The notes under the pieces: generated by a model
Database searches by the model: none
What the model was told of the DNA's origin: nothing
The model's input: only the letters and a program-made list of their open reading frames with translations
Shown here: positions 48,020 to 59,429 of the stretch, piece after piece
Position numbering within the stretch: position 1 is the stretch's first letter
How the letters are laid out: every line of letters starts with the position of its first letter
Made by a program: the position numbers and the translations under genes
Assembly: GCA_022385805.1 (NCBI GenBank)
Contig: MU277679.1
Coordinates: 248,001 to 312,000 of the forward strand
Direction of reading: 5' to 3'
Length of the DNA stretch: 64,000 nucleotides
From: Pilatotrama ljubarskyi
Lineage: Eukaryota; Basidiomycota; Agaricomycetes; Polyporales; Polyporaceae

Positions 48020-49606
48020 ATGTTCCCCCTGTCGTTGTTCTCTGTGCTCTCGTCGCTTCTCCTGTTCCGAGGTGCGCTCGCAGCCCCCTCGTGTGGACTC
48101 GCGCTCGAGTCGCGTTCCACCTCCACGTCCATCTCGAAGCGTGCCGTCCCCGACGCCCCTCGCTTCGTCATCTACAGTGACAAGTGGGTCTCAGGCATCA
48201 CTGGCCCGCCCCCAGTGTCCGACATAGTGGTAAGCATGACTTTGCAATCACGCGAGTCGGAGCTATGCTCATGTAGGTCTTAGGGCTACAACGTTTTGTG
48301 AGCTCCAACTCGATGTTCGTTTGCTAGGGCCAGCGAACTTATAACCGCATAGCGCGTTGTCGTTCTTGCTCATCTCCGGACCAGCTGACAAAGCACTTGA
48401 GTGGACGCAGCTGAGCGCGGACGATCGCTCGACTGTGAAGTCTCAGTATTCCGCAGCGGGGATCAGCCTCATCGTCTCCGCCTTCGGCGCTACGGACGCT
48501 CCCACTTCCAGCGGCGCTGATCCCACTTCGACTGCAAACACGATGGCTGCATGGGTCAAGCAGTTCGACCTCGATGGCATCGATGTCGACTACGAGGTGC
48601 GTCTGCGGACTTTTTCCAACAGTGACCTGGACTGCTGCTGACCTCCGAGTCCGGAGCGGATAGGACTTCAACGCGATGGACGCCAGCGACGGCAAGGCAG
48701 AAGTCTGGCTCGCGACCTTCACCCAGCAGCTCCGCACGCAGCTTCCGAAGGGGCAGTTCATTCTGTCCCACGCGCGTAAGTTTCTCTTCCGCGATCACCG
48801 ATGATGAGTGGACGAAGCGCTGACAATTTTTGTGCACGAAAGCGGTTGCTCCTTGGTACGCAGCGATATGATTCGGAGATGATCGCTCCGACATTCATGA
48901 TCGGCTCTCCAGGTTCTCCGTTAACAAGCTCTTCTCAGCGGGTGCCTACCTCAAGGTTGACGAGACCGTCGGGGATCTCATTGATTGGGTATGTCCCTTC
49001 ATTCATCTCGGCGTATAAACACGAGGCTCATGGGCGGAACAGTACAACGTCCAGGTACAGTTTGCATTCGATGCCCGATATATAAATAGCTCATCCAGTT
49101 CTTACAACCCTTGTCAGTTCTATAACCGTAAGTCCTATTGCCGTATGCCTCGTGAACAGGGTCTAAACATAGAACCCTTGCAGAGGGAACGGACGAGTAC
49201 ACCACATGCGACAACTTGCTGAACACGGCTGGCGGGGACTGGCCCGGCTCTGCCTTGTTCGAGATTGCGGCTTCCGGCGTCGACCTGAACAAGCTCCTCA
49301 TTGGCAAGCCCGGCCTTTCGGCAGGCGACGCTTCGAGCGGCTATATCGCTCCTGACACGCTGGCGGGATGCGTGCAGCAGGCAAAGGCGAAGGGATGGGG
49401 TAAGGCTTCTCCGTTATCTTCTGGCGCTACTGCGTTGCTCATTGCTCTTCTGGTGCAGATGCGGGCGTAATGGTCTGGGAAGTACGCGTTATCTCTCCTG
49501 CAGATTTCCGAGGAAGATCACTCACAAATCGTCCGCTCCCACTCAGTTCCCCGACGCCGCTGCTTCTTGGATCGCGTCCGTGCGCGCCCAGGCATTCCCC
49601 GTATAA
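48020..49606 (+). CDS. Secreted GH18 chitinase/ENGase-like enzyme, copy 1
   Basis: ATG 48020 gives a signal peptide (MFPLSLFSVLSSLLLFRGAL, cleavage near ALA) and a Lys-Arg kexin-like site (SISKR). Eleven exons keep frame exactly: 48020-48229, 48284-48297, 48353-48596, 48664-48775, 48843-48855, 48913-48988, 49043-49054, 49118-49127, 49184-49399, 49459-49481, 49547-49606, giving 329 aa. The catalytic motif DxxDxDxE is present as DGIDVDYE in exon 3. Downstream YNVQFYNQG, KLLIGKPGL, VMVWEFPDAAASW complete the TIM barrel. The family cleaves chitin or the chitobiose core of N-glycans; which one is not decidable here. Four exons are 14 nt or shorter (10, 12, 13 and 14 nt), so automated gene calls may fail. 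The 63 nt intron at 49055-49117 is absent from both paralogues. Tandem with copy 2, about 1.5 kb downstream. Confidence 0.92.
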
Positions 49607-51089
49607 ACAGGGTCCTTTCGTCGTTACCCTTATGGTGGACACGACGTCCATCTTTACCTTTTTACGATCCAGACTGCATGACCTCGGGGAAGCTGGGCTT
49701 CAGAGATGTAGAATGACTTATTGTTATACCCTTTGTACCAGGATTTTGCTCTTCAGGTGTCCGACCGACCAATTGGAGGCTCTTACTCCGGTTTTATTGT
49801 TGCTGTTGGGTATGCTGAGGGTGCCGGTGAAGCTCAGACATGCAAGCAGCGCCCAGCTGGAGGTATGTAAAGCTGAATTCCGCCAAATTCACAGTCCCTC
49901 AGTGTGGTACCGCCAGCTCCGGCGCTTGACGGTGGCTTGCTTTACTACCGCCACGTCCCTCGATATCCTCCACCCTCTCCCCGAGCGTGTGCACCTCGGA
50001 CGTGGCAAGAAAGAAAGAGGGTCATGAACCTTTGCAGCCGTGCATGTCCTTGCGTGCTTTGATTGCCGCCATATTGAACGCATGGGCTTCGCTCACATGC
50101 CGCACTGATGAAGAAGCACCCGCTTTAGTTCAGATTTCTACGTTATCAGGTGAGATACGCTCGACTTCTTCTGCTGGATTGGTAGCTCACAATGTGGTCA
50201 GCTGGAGTCGTTCTATGATGCATGGGATAAGACGTACTCCACTCATGCCCGCTAGAACAGCGAGACGTGCTATAAGAGTGCAGGGCACAATGGCTGTCTG
50301 AGCCGAGACGACCTCTGTAGGCCCCTGTTGCCCTCGTAGCAGCGAGGAAGTGATGCCATTGGGCCGTGAGCAGAGTTTCTTCGACCGCCAGCGTACATTG
50401 TGCGACTGATACCACTATCGGGAAGCCTTTGCTCAGGGCTTCTGCCCCACAGGGTCGATCTCCCTTTCGCCATCCCTACGAGTCAATTACTTGTCCTATC
50501 AGATATCGCCGACGACTCCCCTGCTAGGCTATCGTGCAACGACCATTTTCTGTCTGCTGCGGGGTCCTCTTCGACTTCAGGCGACCAATCTGACTTGCCG
50601 GCACACATGGCTCGCGCTACTTCGTGCGCCCGTGCGCCCTGACTCTGTTGCTCTGAGATCGGATGACTCCGCTGTCCTCTCTGCGGTCCATGCGATATGC
50701 AGAACACCTGCCTATCTCGTCCCCTCTGGGCGCTGCGACCAAACTACACGCGGTCTAGGCGGCATGCTGGACGTCCTCGCGAGCCGTCCGGAACAGGCAT
50801 GGACGACATTTGACGGAACCGGCGCCGGGTGCACGTATGCTCTGTCGCATGTCCGCGGGATATCACCGCAGTGCTGCAATGCAGATCGGGCAGCATAATG
50901 CGCCTGCTGGAATGCTCACGTCCATATGGCGCGCCCTGTCGGCGACATATGGTCTTTCGGAACGCTGATTCTCTTCTCCGGTGCTGTGGGCTATAAATTC
51001 GGTGCGATTCGCAAGTGGTCTGGCTCTCAGAGGACTTGCTCTTCGCGCTTCGACCTTCTCCTCGCACACGGCAGCACACGCCTCGGACA
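49607..51089. other. Spacer between tandem GH18 genes
   Basis: About 1.5 kb with no recognisable gene; open frames are short and motif-free. It separates the tandem GH18 copies and carries the copy 2 promoter. I do not see an obvious duplicated block matching the spacer upstream of copy 1. Confidence 0.5.
50992..50998 (+). promoter_or_regulatory. TATA box of GH18 copy 2
   Basis: TATAAAT lies 98 bp upstream of the ATG at 51090, the same spacing class as in copy 1 and copy 3. Confidence 0.55.
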
Positions 51090-52594
51090 ATGCTGCCTTC
51101 GTCCTTCCATCGCGTCGCCGCTCTTGTGGTGGCCTACTTCGTGCTGCAGCTGACCACAGCTGTCGCGAGTCCAACTCCGTTCGAGAGTCTGGACAAGCAC
51201 GCACGGGATGCGCTCGCCGACCTGGCCCCGGTGTCGGCAAGGTCCATTGACGAGCGTGACCTTGTGGCTCGGGCCACTCCCGCTGCACCACATTGGGTAG
51301 TCTACGGCGATAAGTACGCTCCTGGGACCACCGGCCCTCCGGACGCCTCGGCGATCAAGGGCTTTAACGTCTTGTGGGTCCCAGTCTCGATCGCGATCGG
51401 ATGTCCACACCTGACATACGTTGGCCTCGCAGCTTGCTGTCCTTCCTCCTCACGGAGGGCGCTTGGGACAAGGCGTACGAATGGACCACTCTGACTGCGG
51501 ACCAGCGGGCCGCAGTGAAGTCGCAGTACGCGGCTGCGGGTATCAAGCTGATGGTATCCGTCTTTGGATCGACGGACGTGCCTACCTCGTCCAGGAACGA
51601 CCCAGTCGGGACCGCGAACACCATCGCGGCTTGGGTCAAGCAGTACAGCCTCGACGGCGTTGACGTGGACTACGAGGTCTGTGCACTACTGTGCTGCATG
51701 TGGTATTGTGGTATCTCACATGTAACGGTGTGACAGGACTTCAATGCCATGGACGCCGGGACAGCCGAGAACTGGCTGATCTCCTTTACGACGCAGCTCC
51801 GGGCCCAGCTCCCATCTGGCAGCTACATCATCACGCATGCCCGTACGTCCCGTCCTTACTTTGACCACGGAACGCCCGTGCTGATACGGATTGACAGCGG
51901 TCGCCCCTTGGTATGCATCCTAGACGACACGGGCTTCCCATGACTGAATATTGATGTCATATTTTGCAGGTTCTCGCCCAACAAATGGCCTGGCGGAGGA
52001 TACTTGAAGGTCCACCAGCAAGTCGGCAGCCTGATCGATTGGGTGAGTGTGGCCAGCGAAAGAGTCGCGAGTCGTGCTCATCGGCCATGCGCTCTTCCAG
52101 TACAACGTGCAGTTCTATAACCGTACGTGCTTCCCTACCTCGAGGCCCTGTTCAAATCGCTGAACATCGGACTCTCGCAGAGGGCGCCAACGAATATACG
52201 ACCTGCGCCGGTCTGCTGACCTCGTCCAGCTCGACCTGGCCCAACTCAGCGCTCTTCCAGATTGTCGCCTCGGGCGTCCCCGCGAGCAAGCTCGTGATCG
52301 GAAAGCCTGCCAACTCCGGCGACGCGAACAATGGGTACATCGACCCTAGTACGTTGGCAGGGTGCGTCGCACAGGCGAAGTCCCAAGGCTGGAGTGAGTG
52401 TTTGTAATTCGTCGCCCGAGAAAGCTCTACTCACGAGGGTGAATCTACTCAGACGCTGGCGTCTCCACATGGGAGGTGCGCCTGTCTCGCGAAATCGGTC
52501 CTAGCTTCGTTTCGCTGACGCTCTGGCTCTGCAGTTCCCTGACGCGGCAGCATCGTGGATCCAGACTGTCAGGGCCTCGTCCTGGCCTGTTTGA
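51090..52594 (+). CDS. Secreted GH18 chitinase/ENGase-like enzyme, copy 2
   Basis: The hydrophobic N terminus (VAALVVAYFVLQLTTAVA) is a signal peptide, followed by a longer propeptide-like segment than in copy 1. Nine exons keep frame: 51090-51373, 51433-51676, 51737-51842, 51898-51910, 51970-52042, 52101-52122, 52181-52393, 52453-52475, 52535-52594, giving 345 aa. The catalytic motif is DGVDVDYE at the end of exon 2. The 13 nt microexon encoding part of PVAPW is shared with copy 1. Relative to copy 1 it lacks the intron before GFNV and the one inside YNVQFYN. The C terminus VSTWEFPDAAASWIQTVR closes the barrel. A likely active extracellular enzyme on chitin or N-glycan cores. An ATG at 51015 is in frame, but it would bury the signal peptide. 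Confidence 0.92.
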
Positions 52595-53479
52595 GGCGTC
52601 TCATAATTTATACGCATGGCGCTTGAGGTGTATTTCTTGCGGAGCGCTGAGCGCTCGCCCCTGCTTCTTGGTGGTATCTATGCGTATCAAATGATTTCGG
52701 GCGGTAGAAAGGGTTTCCGAATTTAACATGTATGTATTTGTAGTTCTGCCTACCCCGAACTTATGTCTTGGAAGTGCCCTGCGGCTTTCCTCTCAATCGG
52801 TGCCGTACGTACGTGCCTGGCACTAGCCATTTCCTTCTTTTCTCCGACCTGGATGCTCCTTGGTACTTAGCGTTTCCAGATGATAGGACTGCGGGATGAT
52901 CCTCATTCCACTGTGGCCGTGCGCGGCCGGGGGTAAGTACGTTCAATTTGAAGTACGATCTCCGGCGGGTCTTAGTTAATTGTCGTGACCGCGCGGTTGT
53001 ACAGAGACGTATCCCCGGCGCCTCGTTCAAGCTGTTAGTGCCCAACATACATCCCACTTCGCCGTATGCATGGCTGGCGTTGCGTTGCACATCCCAAGTC
53101 TGTATTTGACTACTGCGAAAAACCGTGGATAGCGCGGAGGACGGTGGCCAAGCCGACAACACAGTTACGGCCTCGCGTTCAGACGCCAGTCCTTACATTT
53201 GATGCGCCAGCTTGCGAGCTAGCCTTGTGCATGCACGCCGCGTCGTTTCGGAACGTCTCCTCTCCCGGGTCCCAGTGATGGCCCCTGAGCTAGCTAGAAA
53301 GGGCGTATTACGAATTTCCTCCGGGTTTCGCGGCGGTGCAACCAGTCCTACTAACTGGTCTGCAGTCAGCCTCCCTTCGTTGTATCAGAAGGCTCACGCC
53401 GCTATATATATCAGGGTAGATAGCGAGCATGCGTCCCCCGCCCCTGTCAGCGAGTCTGGGTCGCAGGTCGTGAAGCGCC
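52595..53479. other. Intergenic region, no supported gene
   Basis: About 890 bp between GH18 copy 2 and the DUF6533 gene. No motif-bearing frame or repeat was seen. Confidence 0.5.
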
Positions 53480-55478
53480 ATGGCATCCGACACGGACGCG
53501 GTTGCTGAGCTCGTTCTACTGTACCAAGCTGCGTGAGTACCGGGAGGCGGCTTTCCTTCAGAGATTCACTGATCTGTGCCTCGGACATAGCGATTCAAAT
53601 CTGTACTGGACGAGCTGCGCTTTGGGTGAGCCCAATTGATGACTGAACTTGGGGGTCCGGGATTGATCGCTGATCAGTCCTGTCGTGAATGCAGCACTGC
53701 TGGCGTATGACTACCTGCTTACGCTCCGGCGTGAGGTGCGGTTCGTCTGGAGTCGCAAGTTCTCTCCGGCCACGGTCCTTTTTCTCTTGAACCGATATGC
53801 TATCCTCCTCCTCTATCTCGTGGACGTGATCACGCTATTCCCTATCATACCTGAAGTGCGTGCGCATACGTATACCTCGAAGGGTCCTAACACCAGAGCT
53901 CACCTGCACCCCACAGACGTAGGTGATACTGGTTGGCCCATGTTTCCCTCACCAGCTAACCGACCCGGGACCGTAGGTGCTCGGGTGTAGGGAGGTTCAT
54001 AACCGTGCTGGAAGTGATACCATACATCATATGGGCAAGTGCGTCCTTCAAATACCACTGCGCGCATCGCTTGTGCTACAGTGAGACTGACGTCCTCCGT
54101 CTTATAGCATTCTCCGGCCTGAGGGTGTACGCTCTCAGCAGCCGCACCCTATCCATCGGGGCCATCGTCTTCCTGCTGTCCTTAGTACCTGCTGGAGTGA
54201 ACGCCGTAGGTCGCTCGATCCCAAACCATCCACTGAAGCTTAGAGTATATCATAGTACTTCTTCTCTACCTTCACCTTCGTTGACCTCGATCCACCTTCA
54301 AACTGCACCGCGCTGTCCGACATCACGGCCGAGCTCAGTAAAACGTACGCCTCAGCCACCCGTTCGTTCTAAACGCCACGCCATCCTCACCCACTGCATG
54401 CGCAGCTGTACGTACTGCGCCGCGCTATTGTTGGATCCGCCGGTCTGGAAAATATCTGGGTGACTGAGCTAGAGCAAAACAGTGACGATCGTCTCGCGCG
54501 CGTCGCTCATGGCTGCGGACGTATTGGTCATCGCGGTCACTTGGGCGAGCACGTACCGGATCGGCAAGGCGTCCCGCGAGGCGAGGCTGGGCACGTCGTT
54601 CGGGACGCTTCTGCTGCGCGATGGTACGCTGGAGCCTACCCGCGTTGAGTCGTGAATGCTGACGAGCGATGTCTTCCAGGAACGATCTACTTCATGTAAG
54701 TCCATGCCCTTCCGCGGCTCTCGTGCAGTAGACGAAGCATTCGAACGACCTCTGCAGCGTCCTCCTCGCCATGAACGTCGTGCATATGACCCTAAACACA
54801 GTGAAAGTAAGTCCTCGGGCTCATCCTTCCGCATGCGTGAGTCTGAACGGCTGTCCGCGCACAGCCAAACGACGCGGTGCAGCAGGCCAGCTACGTGACC
54901 GTCCTCGAGAACCCGTGCGTGCCCTGCTGATCCGATGGTATCTGCATGCATACGCTGACACCACCTGGGGCGCCGGTGTTTATAGGATCACCTCCATCCT
55001 CATCTCGCGCTTCATCCTCAACCTCCGCGCGGTCGACGATCGGGGAGCCGGCGGGTGTCACGACGAAGACACCTACAGCGCCGACGCCCATCCGTCCTTC
55101 GTGCGAACCTACTCCGGTGCGCGCTCTGACTCTGGCGCGGGACGGGCGCGCGGTAGGCGGCATGGCTCGGAGCTGAAGTTGACGATGCGGTTCGCGAGGA
55201 GCGTCGTTGATACGTTCGGTGCGTCGCTGGACTATGGAGATGAGGAGGATGGTGGGCGTGTGGAGGACGAAGAGAGGTACGAGTTGGCGCAGGAGAGCGG
55301 CGCGCGCTGGGGCCCTCCGGAGGAAGTGGAAAAGGCTAGGAGTAAGGAGGAGGAGGAAGCAGAGAGCTCCGAGCCGTCGCCAGTCTCGCCCGCGGGCGCT
55401 ATGTCGCTAATGTTGGAAATGCGGCCGCGAGACGGTGCGTCGCGGTCTCTCCCGCAGGATGGAGGGGGCTCGGTGTGA
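53480..55478 (+). CDS. DUF6533 multi-pass membrane protein
   Basis: Exon 1 starts MASDTDAVAELVLLYQAA; two introns then restore DSNLYWTSCALALLAYDYLL and TLRREVRFVW, the DUF6533 signature found in large Agaricomycete families. Further segments are ATVLFLLNRYAILLLYLVDV, LEVIPYIIWA, FSGLRVYALSSRTLSIGAIV with FLLSLVPAGVNA, then VSRASLMAADVLVIAVTWAS, and LLRDGTIYFIVLLAMNVVHM across an intron near 54627-54680. The last helix, RITSILISRFILNLR, leads to a charged cytosolic tail rich in Glu/Arg ending at 55478. About seven membrane segments; function unknown, with a receptor-like topology (inference). The order of exons is clear, exact borders less so, and the tail frame is the least certain part. Confidence 0.82.
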
Positions 55479-56323
55479 GCTGCAAAGTAGTTCGGGCGGT
55501 GTAATGTCGAGCAATTCGAGGAAACTGTAAAATAGCATATTGGGCCACAGTGGTTGTATTCCACCTGACAGGTACCGATGTTCGATAGGTTGAGTTTGTG
55601 GGCGTCTTCTGATCGACCCCAGAGAAGCACCCATGGCCAGTACCTCCCGTCCAGCGCGGCTTATGTGGCCCTCCTGCACGGCGAGGCATCACGCGTCTTG
55701 GACGATCAGCACCGCTCCGTTTCAAACTTCTGCAACACGATCGTCGCGGAGCAGTCGATCCACTATGTATGCGAGTCGACGGACCGCGCAAGGATCGGTG
55801 GTCGTCGAGTACTGAGTAGCCGGCCTAGCCACCTCACGTGGTCTAACGCTCGCATATATGCACGGAGGTTAGGTGTTGGATCCGGGAGGCCAGCAGCGGA
55901 GTGTCTATTGCATATACAACAATGATGTTACACGATGGTATCGAGGCCGAGAGAGAAACCGGGACCGAAGACCGAGATGGTGGAAGGAAGATGGGGAGCA
56001 GAGAAAGGAAGACCGTGAGCAATAGGGAGGGTGCTGGTCGTACAATACGGAGGAGACATCGTCATACGGAGAAGCACTGCAATTCTGCAGGGAATGCGGA
56101 GATGAGCAGAGAGATGTGGAGGCAGGTGGTAAATGGGGAGATGGGAGAGGTGAGGGGAGCGAGGCGATGCGTATATGTACGTGCGTGGCGTGAGAGTTGA
56201 GAGGAAGCATGCGTTGATGCAAGTAACGAGTGAAGACCGTGCAGGAGACGACGAGATGAGAGGCGAAAGGGGGAGCTTGGGAAGAGAATTGACGAGCGTA
56301 GGGCGGGAAGGGGAACCGGAGGG
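55479..56323. other. Convergent intergenic region with a purine-rich tract
   Basis: About 845 bp between convergent stops. From about 55940 to 56320 the plus strand is strongly purine-rich with repeated GAGA and GGAAG words; it would be pyrimidine-rich in the minus-strand transcript. I see no gene. Confidence 0.5.
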
Positions 56324-57543
56324 TTAACTCATGAGGCGTTCACCCCAGACGATGCCTTGCTGGTGTGCACGCACGGCGCCCCAGAGCGTGATCCATGCAA
56401 TCCAGACGCACGCGCATAGTACAAGCGCGAAGATAGATCGCTGCGCCGCGATGTACATCAGGACTTGCAAGCGAATCAAGTATAAAGCTCTACTCACGGC
56501 AGTGAAGATCCACTTCTTACTGACAGGAGCGTTCGGAGTGAAGATCATGGTTCGCAACCGCTGAGATAGAGGGGTGTTCAACCACTCAAGCGACGACATG
56601 AGGTCCCGGGCCTGTAAGATATCATATACCGTCAGTATAACCGGTGAGTAGTCTGACCTAATTGTAGCTGACCTTGTCTCTACCCCGATCGTACACCCTC
56701 CGGATATCGCGTATCTGAGACCCGACCTCAGGAAGCTGCTCCTCGAGCTCAGCGAGAATTGCGAGGTCGTCCTCGAGGGAGGATTCCACGTGCGGCACGG
56801 TGTTGTTCGACGCGAACTGTGCGCGCTCGGTCGTTTGCTAAACGCAATATACGTGAACACGAAAGAGCATGAAGTAAAAGACTAAGACATACACGTATGC
56901 TAGTGAAGACCTCTTGCAACAGGTTCTCGATAGCGCGAGAGTTGCTAAGGTCTAGCGCAAGCTTGCTCTATAAGAGAAGGAGTGTAAGCTGCGCGAACAA
57001 GGGACGCCGCTTTACATTAGCGATGACAACGAGCGAGCGTGCAGACATATGATTGTGACGGGCGCTCAGAGGCTATACTGGAACTCAATTCAGTACGGCA
57101 AGGCGTGTGCCACACAAGGTCTGCTCCACGAAGCCACGAATGAAGATCGCCATATGAGGCATGGACGAACATCTCCGCACACGCCGCAGCGGAAGACATG
57201 CATGTGATTGTTGCGGACGTGGGATGGGTTGCACAGACGACGGGGAACAGTCGCGGCGTCGTCACAAGCTACGCCGACAGATGCAGGTCGGCCTGGCTCT
57301 GTCGCAGAGGCGCACCGAGTGGGCAACGGGCGGAAGCGAGTCGAAGGCCGATGGGAGGCGAAGATCTGGGAGACTGACCTCGAGGTCCTTGATTTGGCGC
57401 TCTTGCAGGGATGCGCGTCTTGAGGCTGACTCGAGGGCGGCGCAGAGGTTGCTGGTGAAAAGGGCGGGTCAGGTCTTGGTCTCGGTGCTGCACATGGCGG
57501 AGTACGAACCGAGGCTCCCAGCTGGGGGTTTGCTCGCGCTCAT
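56324..57543 (-). CDS. Unrecognised coiled-coil protein with C-terminal membrane segment
   Basis: Minus-strand exons, likely from ATG 57543 (MSASKPPAGSLGS, joined over a short intron to NLCAALESASRRASLQERQI with KDLE). After a long gap comes KLALDLSNSRAIENLLQEVF with TSIR (about 56906-56968), then QTTERAQFASNNTVPHVESS, LEDDLAILAELEEQLPEVGS and QIRDIRRVYDRGRDK, then ARDLMSSLEWLNTPLSQRLR with KKWIFTA, and a last exon YIAAQRSIFALVLCACVWIA then WITLWGAVRAHQQG, ending GERLMS at 56324. The pattern is an amphipathic helical body plus one tail-proximal membrane helix, as in tail-anchored adaptors; I do not recognise a family. The gap of about 420 nt (56969-57388) may hide another exon, and the last donor is weak. 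Confidence 0.6.
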
Positions 57544-57974
57544 GTGAGGTGCTACGATCGCTGCTATCGCTCTGATGACGATTGGGCTCTTCCAGTGTGG
57601 ACGCAGACGACATCAAGTGGAGCGATACGGAGCGCGCTCTAGCTGCAGAAGACGGCGAGATCAAGAGCGATGAAGAGGAACGGACAGAGACGGCGACGGA
57701 GGAGGACGAGGAGGAGGAGACAAAGACGGATTGGCGGGGGGCGGGCGGGGACAGCGGCAGACGCCATCGCGCCTTTAGAGAGCCCGCGAGGCGCCCATTT
57801 CATTAACGACCTCGTACGTAAATCCACAATCTCGATCGGCCTCGTGCCTCTGCACGTGCTCCTTGGCGCGCCTCTCCGACGTCGACGCTGTGCTCCCCGT
57901 CGATCACAGCAGCACCGGCGGACGCTCTGTCTCTGTACCGCATTGTACACCTATCTCCCAAAACATACTGTACC
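57544..57974. promoter_or_regulatory. Bidirectional promoter between coiled-coil gene and NTF2-like gene
   Basis: About 430 bp between divergent starts. On the plus strand 57640-57770 is purine-rich (GA-rich), so the minus-strand transcript would have a CT-rich leader. A 75-codon frame here (57582-57806) has only acidic low-complexity sequence and is not called. Confidence 0.4.
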
Positions 57975-58592
57975 ATGCCTATGTTCTCCACACCAGATCG
58001 GAAGCAGTTGCTGCAGTCCGCGCAGGCGCTGTGCTCTGCGTTCGCGTCAAAGGCGGACATCAACACCCTCCTCTCGCATTTTTCTTCTACCCATCAGATT
58101 TCTGCATTCGAGCATGGCCTGCCCGTCCTCGCGCCCTTCCTCGGCCGCCCCTTCTCTGGCCGGTCCGGTCCCAACTCCGTCGCCGCATATTTTGAGCTCC
58201 TCCAGAAGCACCTCACCTACGAGGACATGTCCTTCAGCGAGTGGGTCGTCGACGCCGACGCAGGCAAGGTCTCCGTCAAGGGCAGCGCAAAGTTCACGTG
58301 GACGGAGGGCGAGGGCAAGGGCCAGTCGTGGGACGAGGAGTTCGTCTACGTGCTCGACTTTGATCAGGACGCGAAGGTCACCGACTACCAGGTCTGGGCG
58401 GACTCGGGCGCGGCGTACCTGGCGCGCCGCGGTCAGCTCCGCCAAGTGATCGAGGCGGAGGGCAAGGTGAGTGCTGTGGCGTCCCCCTATCCTTCCCCAG
58501 CTCGTGGCCAAATGCTCAGGTACGTCGGCGTGCAGGATAAGCGAGCGGATGACCAGAGCGATGCCGACACCAAGACGCTTGTCGACGCATGA
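57975..58592 (+). CDS. NTF2-like (SnoaL-type fold) small protein
   Basis: MPMFSTPDRKQLLQSAQALC then AFASKADINTLLSHFSS, and later FSGRSGPNSVAAYFELLQKH, FSEWVVDADAGKVSVKGSAK, WDEEFVYVLDFDQDAKVTDY with QVWADSGAAYLARR. The alternating helix and strand pattern and the QVWADSGAAYLAR end are typical of basidiomycete NTF2-like proteins, single-domain cytosolic cones of unknown substrate. An open 69 nt intron (58467-58535, gtgagt to tgcag) lies before the last exon; because its length is a multiple of three without a stop, spliced (182 aa) and retained (205 aa) forms would both be in frame. The domain itself is complete either way. Confidence 0.85.
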   Translation: MPMFSTPDRKQLLQSAQALCSAFASKADINTLLSHFSSTHQISAFEHGLPVLAPFLGRPFSGRSGPNSVAAYFELLQKHLTYEDMSFSEWVVDADAGKVSVKGSAKFTWTEGEGKGQSWDEEFVYVLDFDQDAKVTDYQVWADSGAAYLARRGQLRQVIEAEGKVSAVASPYPSPARGQMLRYVGVQDKRADDQSDADTKTLVDA

Positions 58593-59429
58593 GCGGTTTT
58601 GAAGGAAGATCTCTTGACATGGACGGACACGGGTGTACGACTACGGTAAACGTGTATCAAAAGCTTCCTGATCTTGATATGCCGTTGTCGGTGCAATGTA
58701 CTCGCAGGACGACTCTCAAGGTAAGGATACAAACATCCTGAGCTTTTCTATTCTGGACACATGGCCACTCTCGTGCCCGTCTGTGGTCCCTTATCTCCTG
58801 GGTGACCTCTCGTTGCGATCCTCTATCACAAGCTGGTGTGGGACATCGAAGCCCCCCTCTGACACGCATTCGACCGCAAGGTAGAACCCTACTTGCGCTT
58901 CCGAGACACCTGTTACAGGCAAAAACCACGAGGATCTAATCGGCTGTTAGCCAACCTCGTCTACAGATTCGCGGTCATCCGGCGGACTCTGCGCGAGGTT
59001 CTCGTGGTACGTTTGCTGTAGCATGGACGTTTGTGGAGTCATAAAGCCGATGCGATGCGACTGGAGCACGTACAGTAGCGTACGCATCTTTGCACGATGC
59101 GTGGAGGAATGCGATCCCTCGTTGGCAAATGTACTGACCGAAGTACTTCAGGAGTGCAGCTTGCACTATGAGTAGTCCTTCGGCAAAAGCGCGCCCGGGC
59201 AGAACGAGCTGAGGGAATATATCCTGAAACCCTCACGCTATGAAAACGAAGGTAACCGTTGAATGCTTGATTGCAAAGTCGTGGTGGTGGTTTTGAGCTT
59301 TGGAAGAGGAGCTGTGGCGACTTGTGGCAATCGGGCGCTCTGATTTTAGATGCCGGATAGACGCCCCCGTTCGCCGGGCGCTTCGATACGTCGTAGCTAA
59401 CCGGCGTCACTTCTGCCTGTGCCCATTAG
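58593..59429. other. Intergenic region, no supported gene
   Basis: About 840 bp from the NTF2-like stop to the MITE-like element. No motif-bearing frame was seen on either strand. Confidence 0.45.

Noticed and set aside
57670..58449. 259-codon plus ORF overlapping the NTF2-like gene
   Set aside because: Arg/Ser-rich out-of-frame shadow; the overlapping frame carries the conserved domain.
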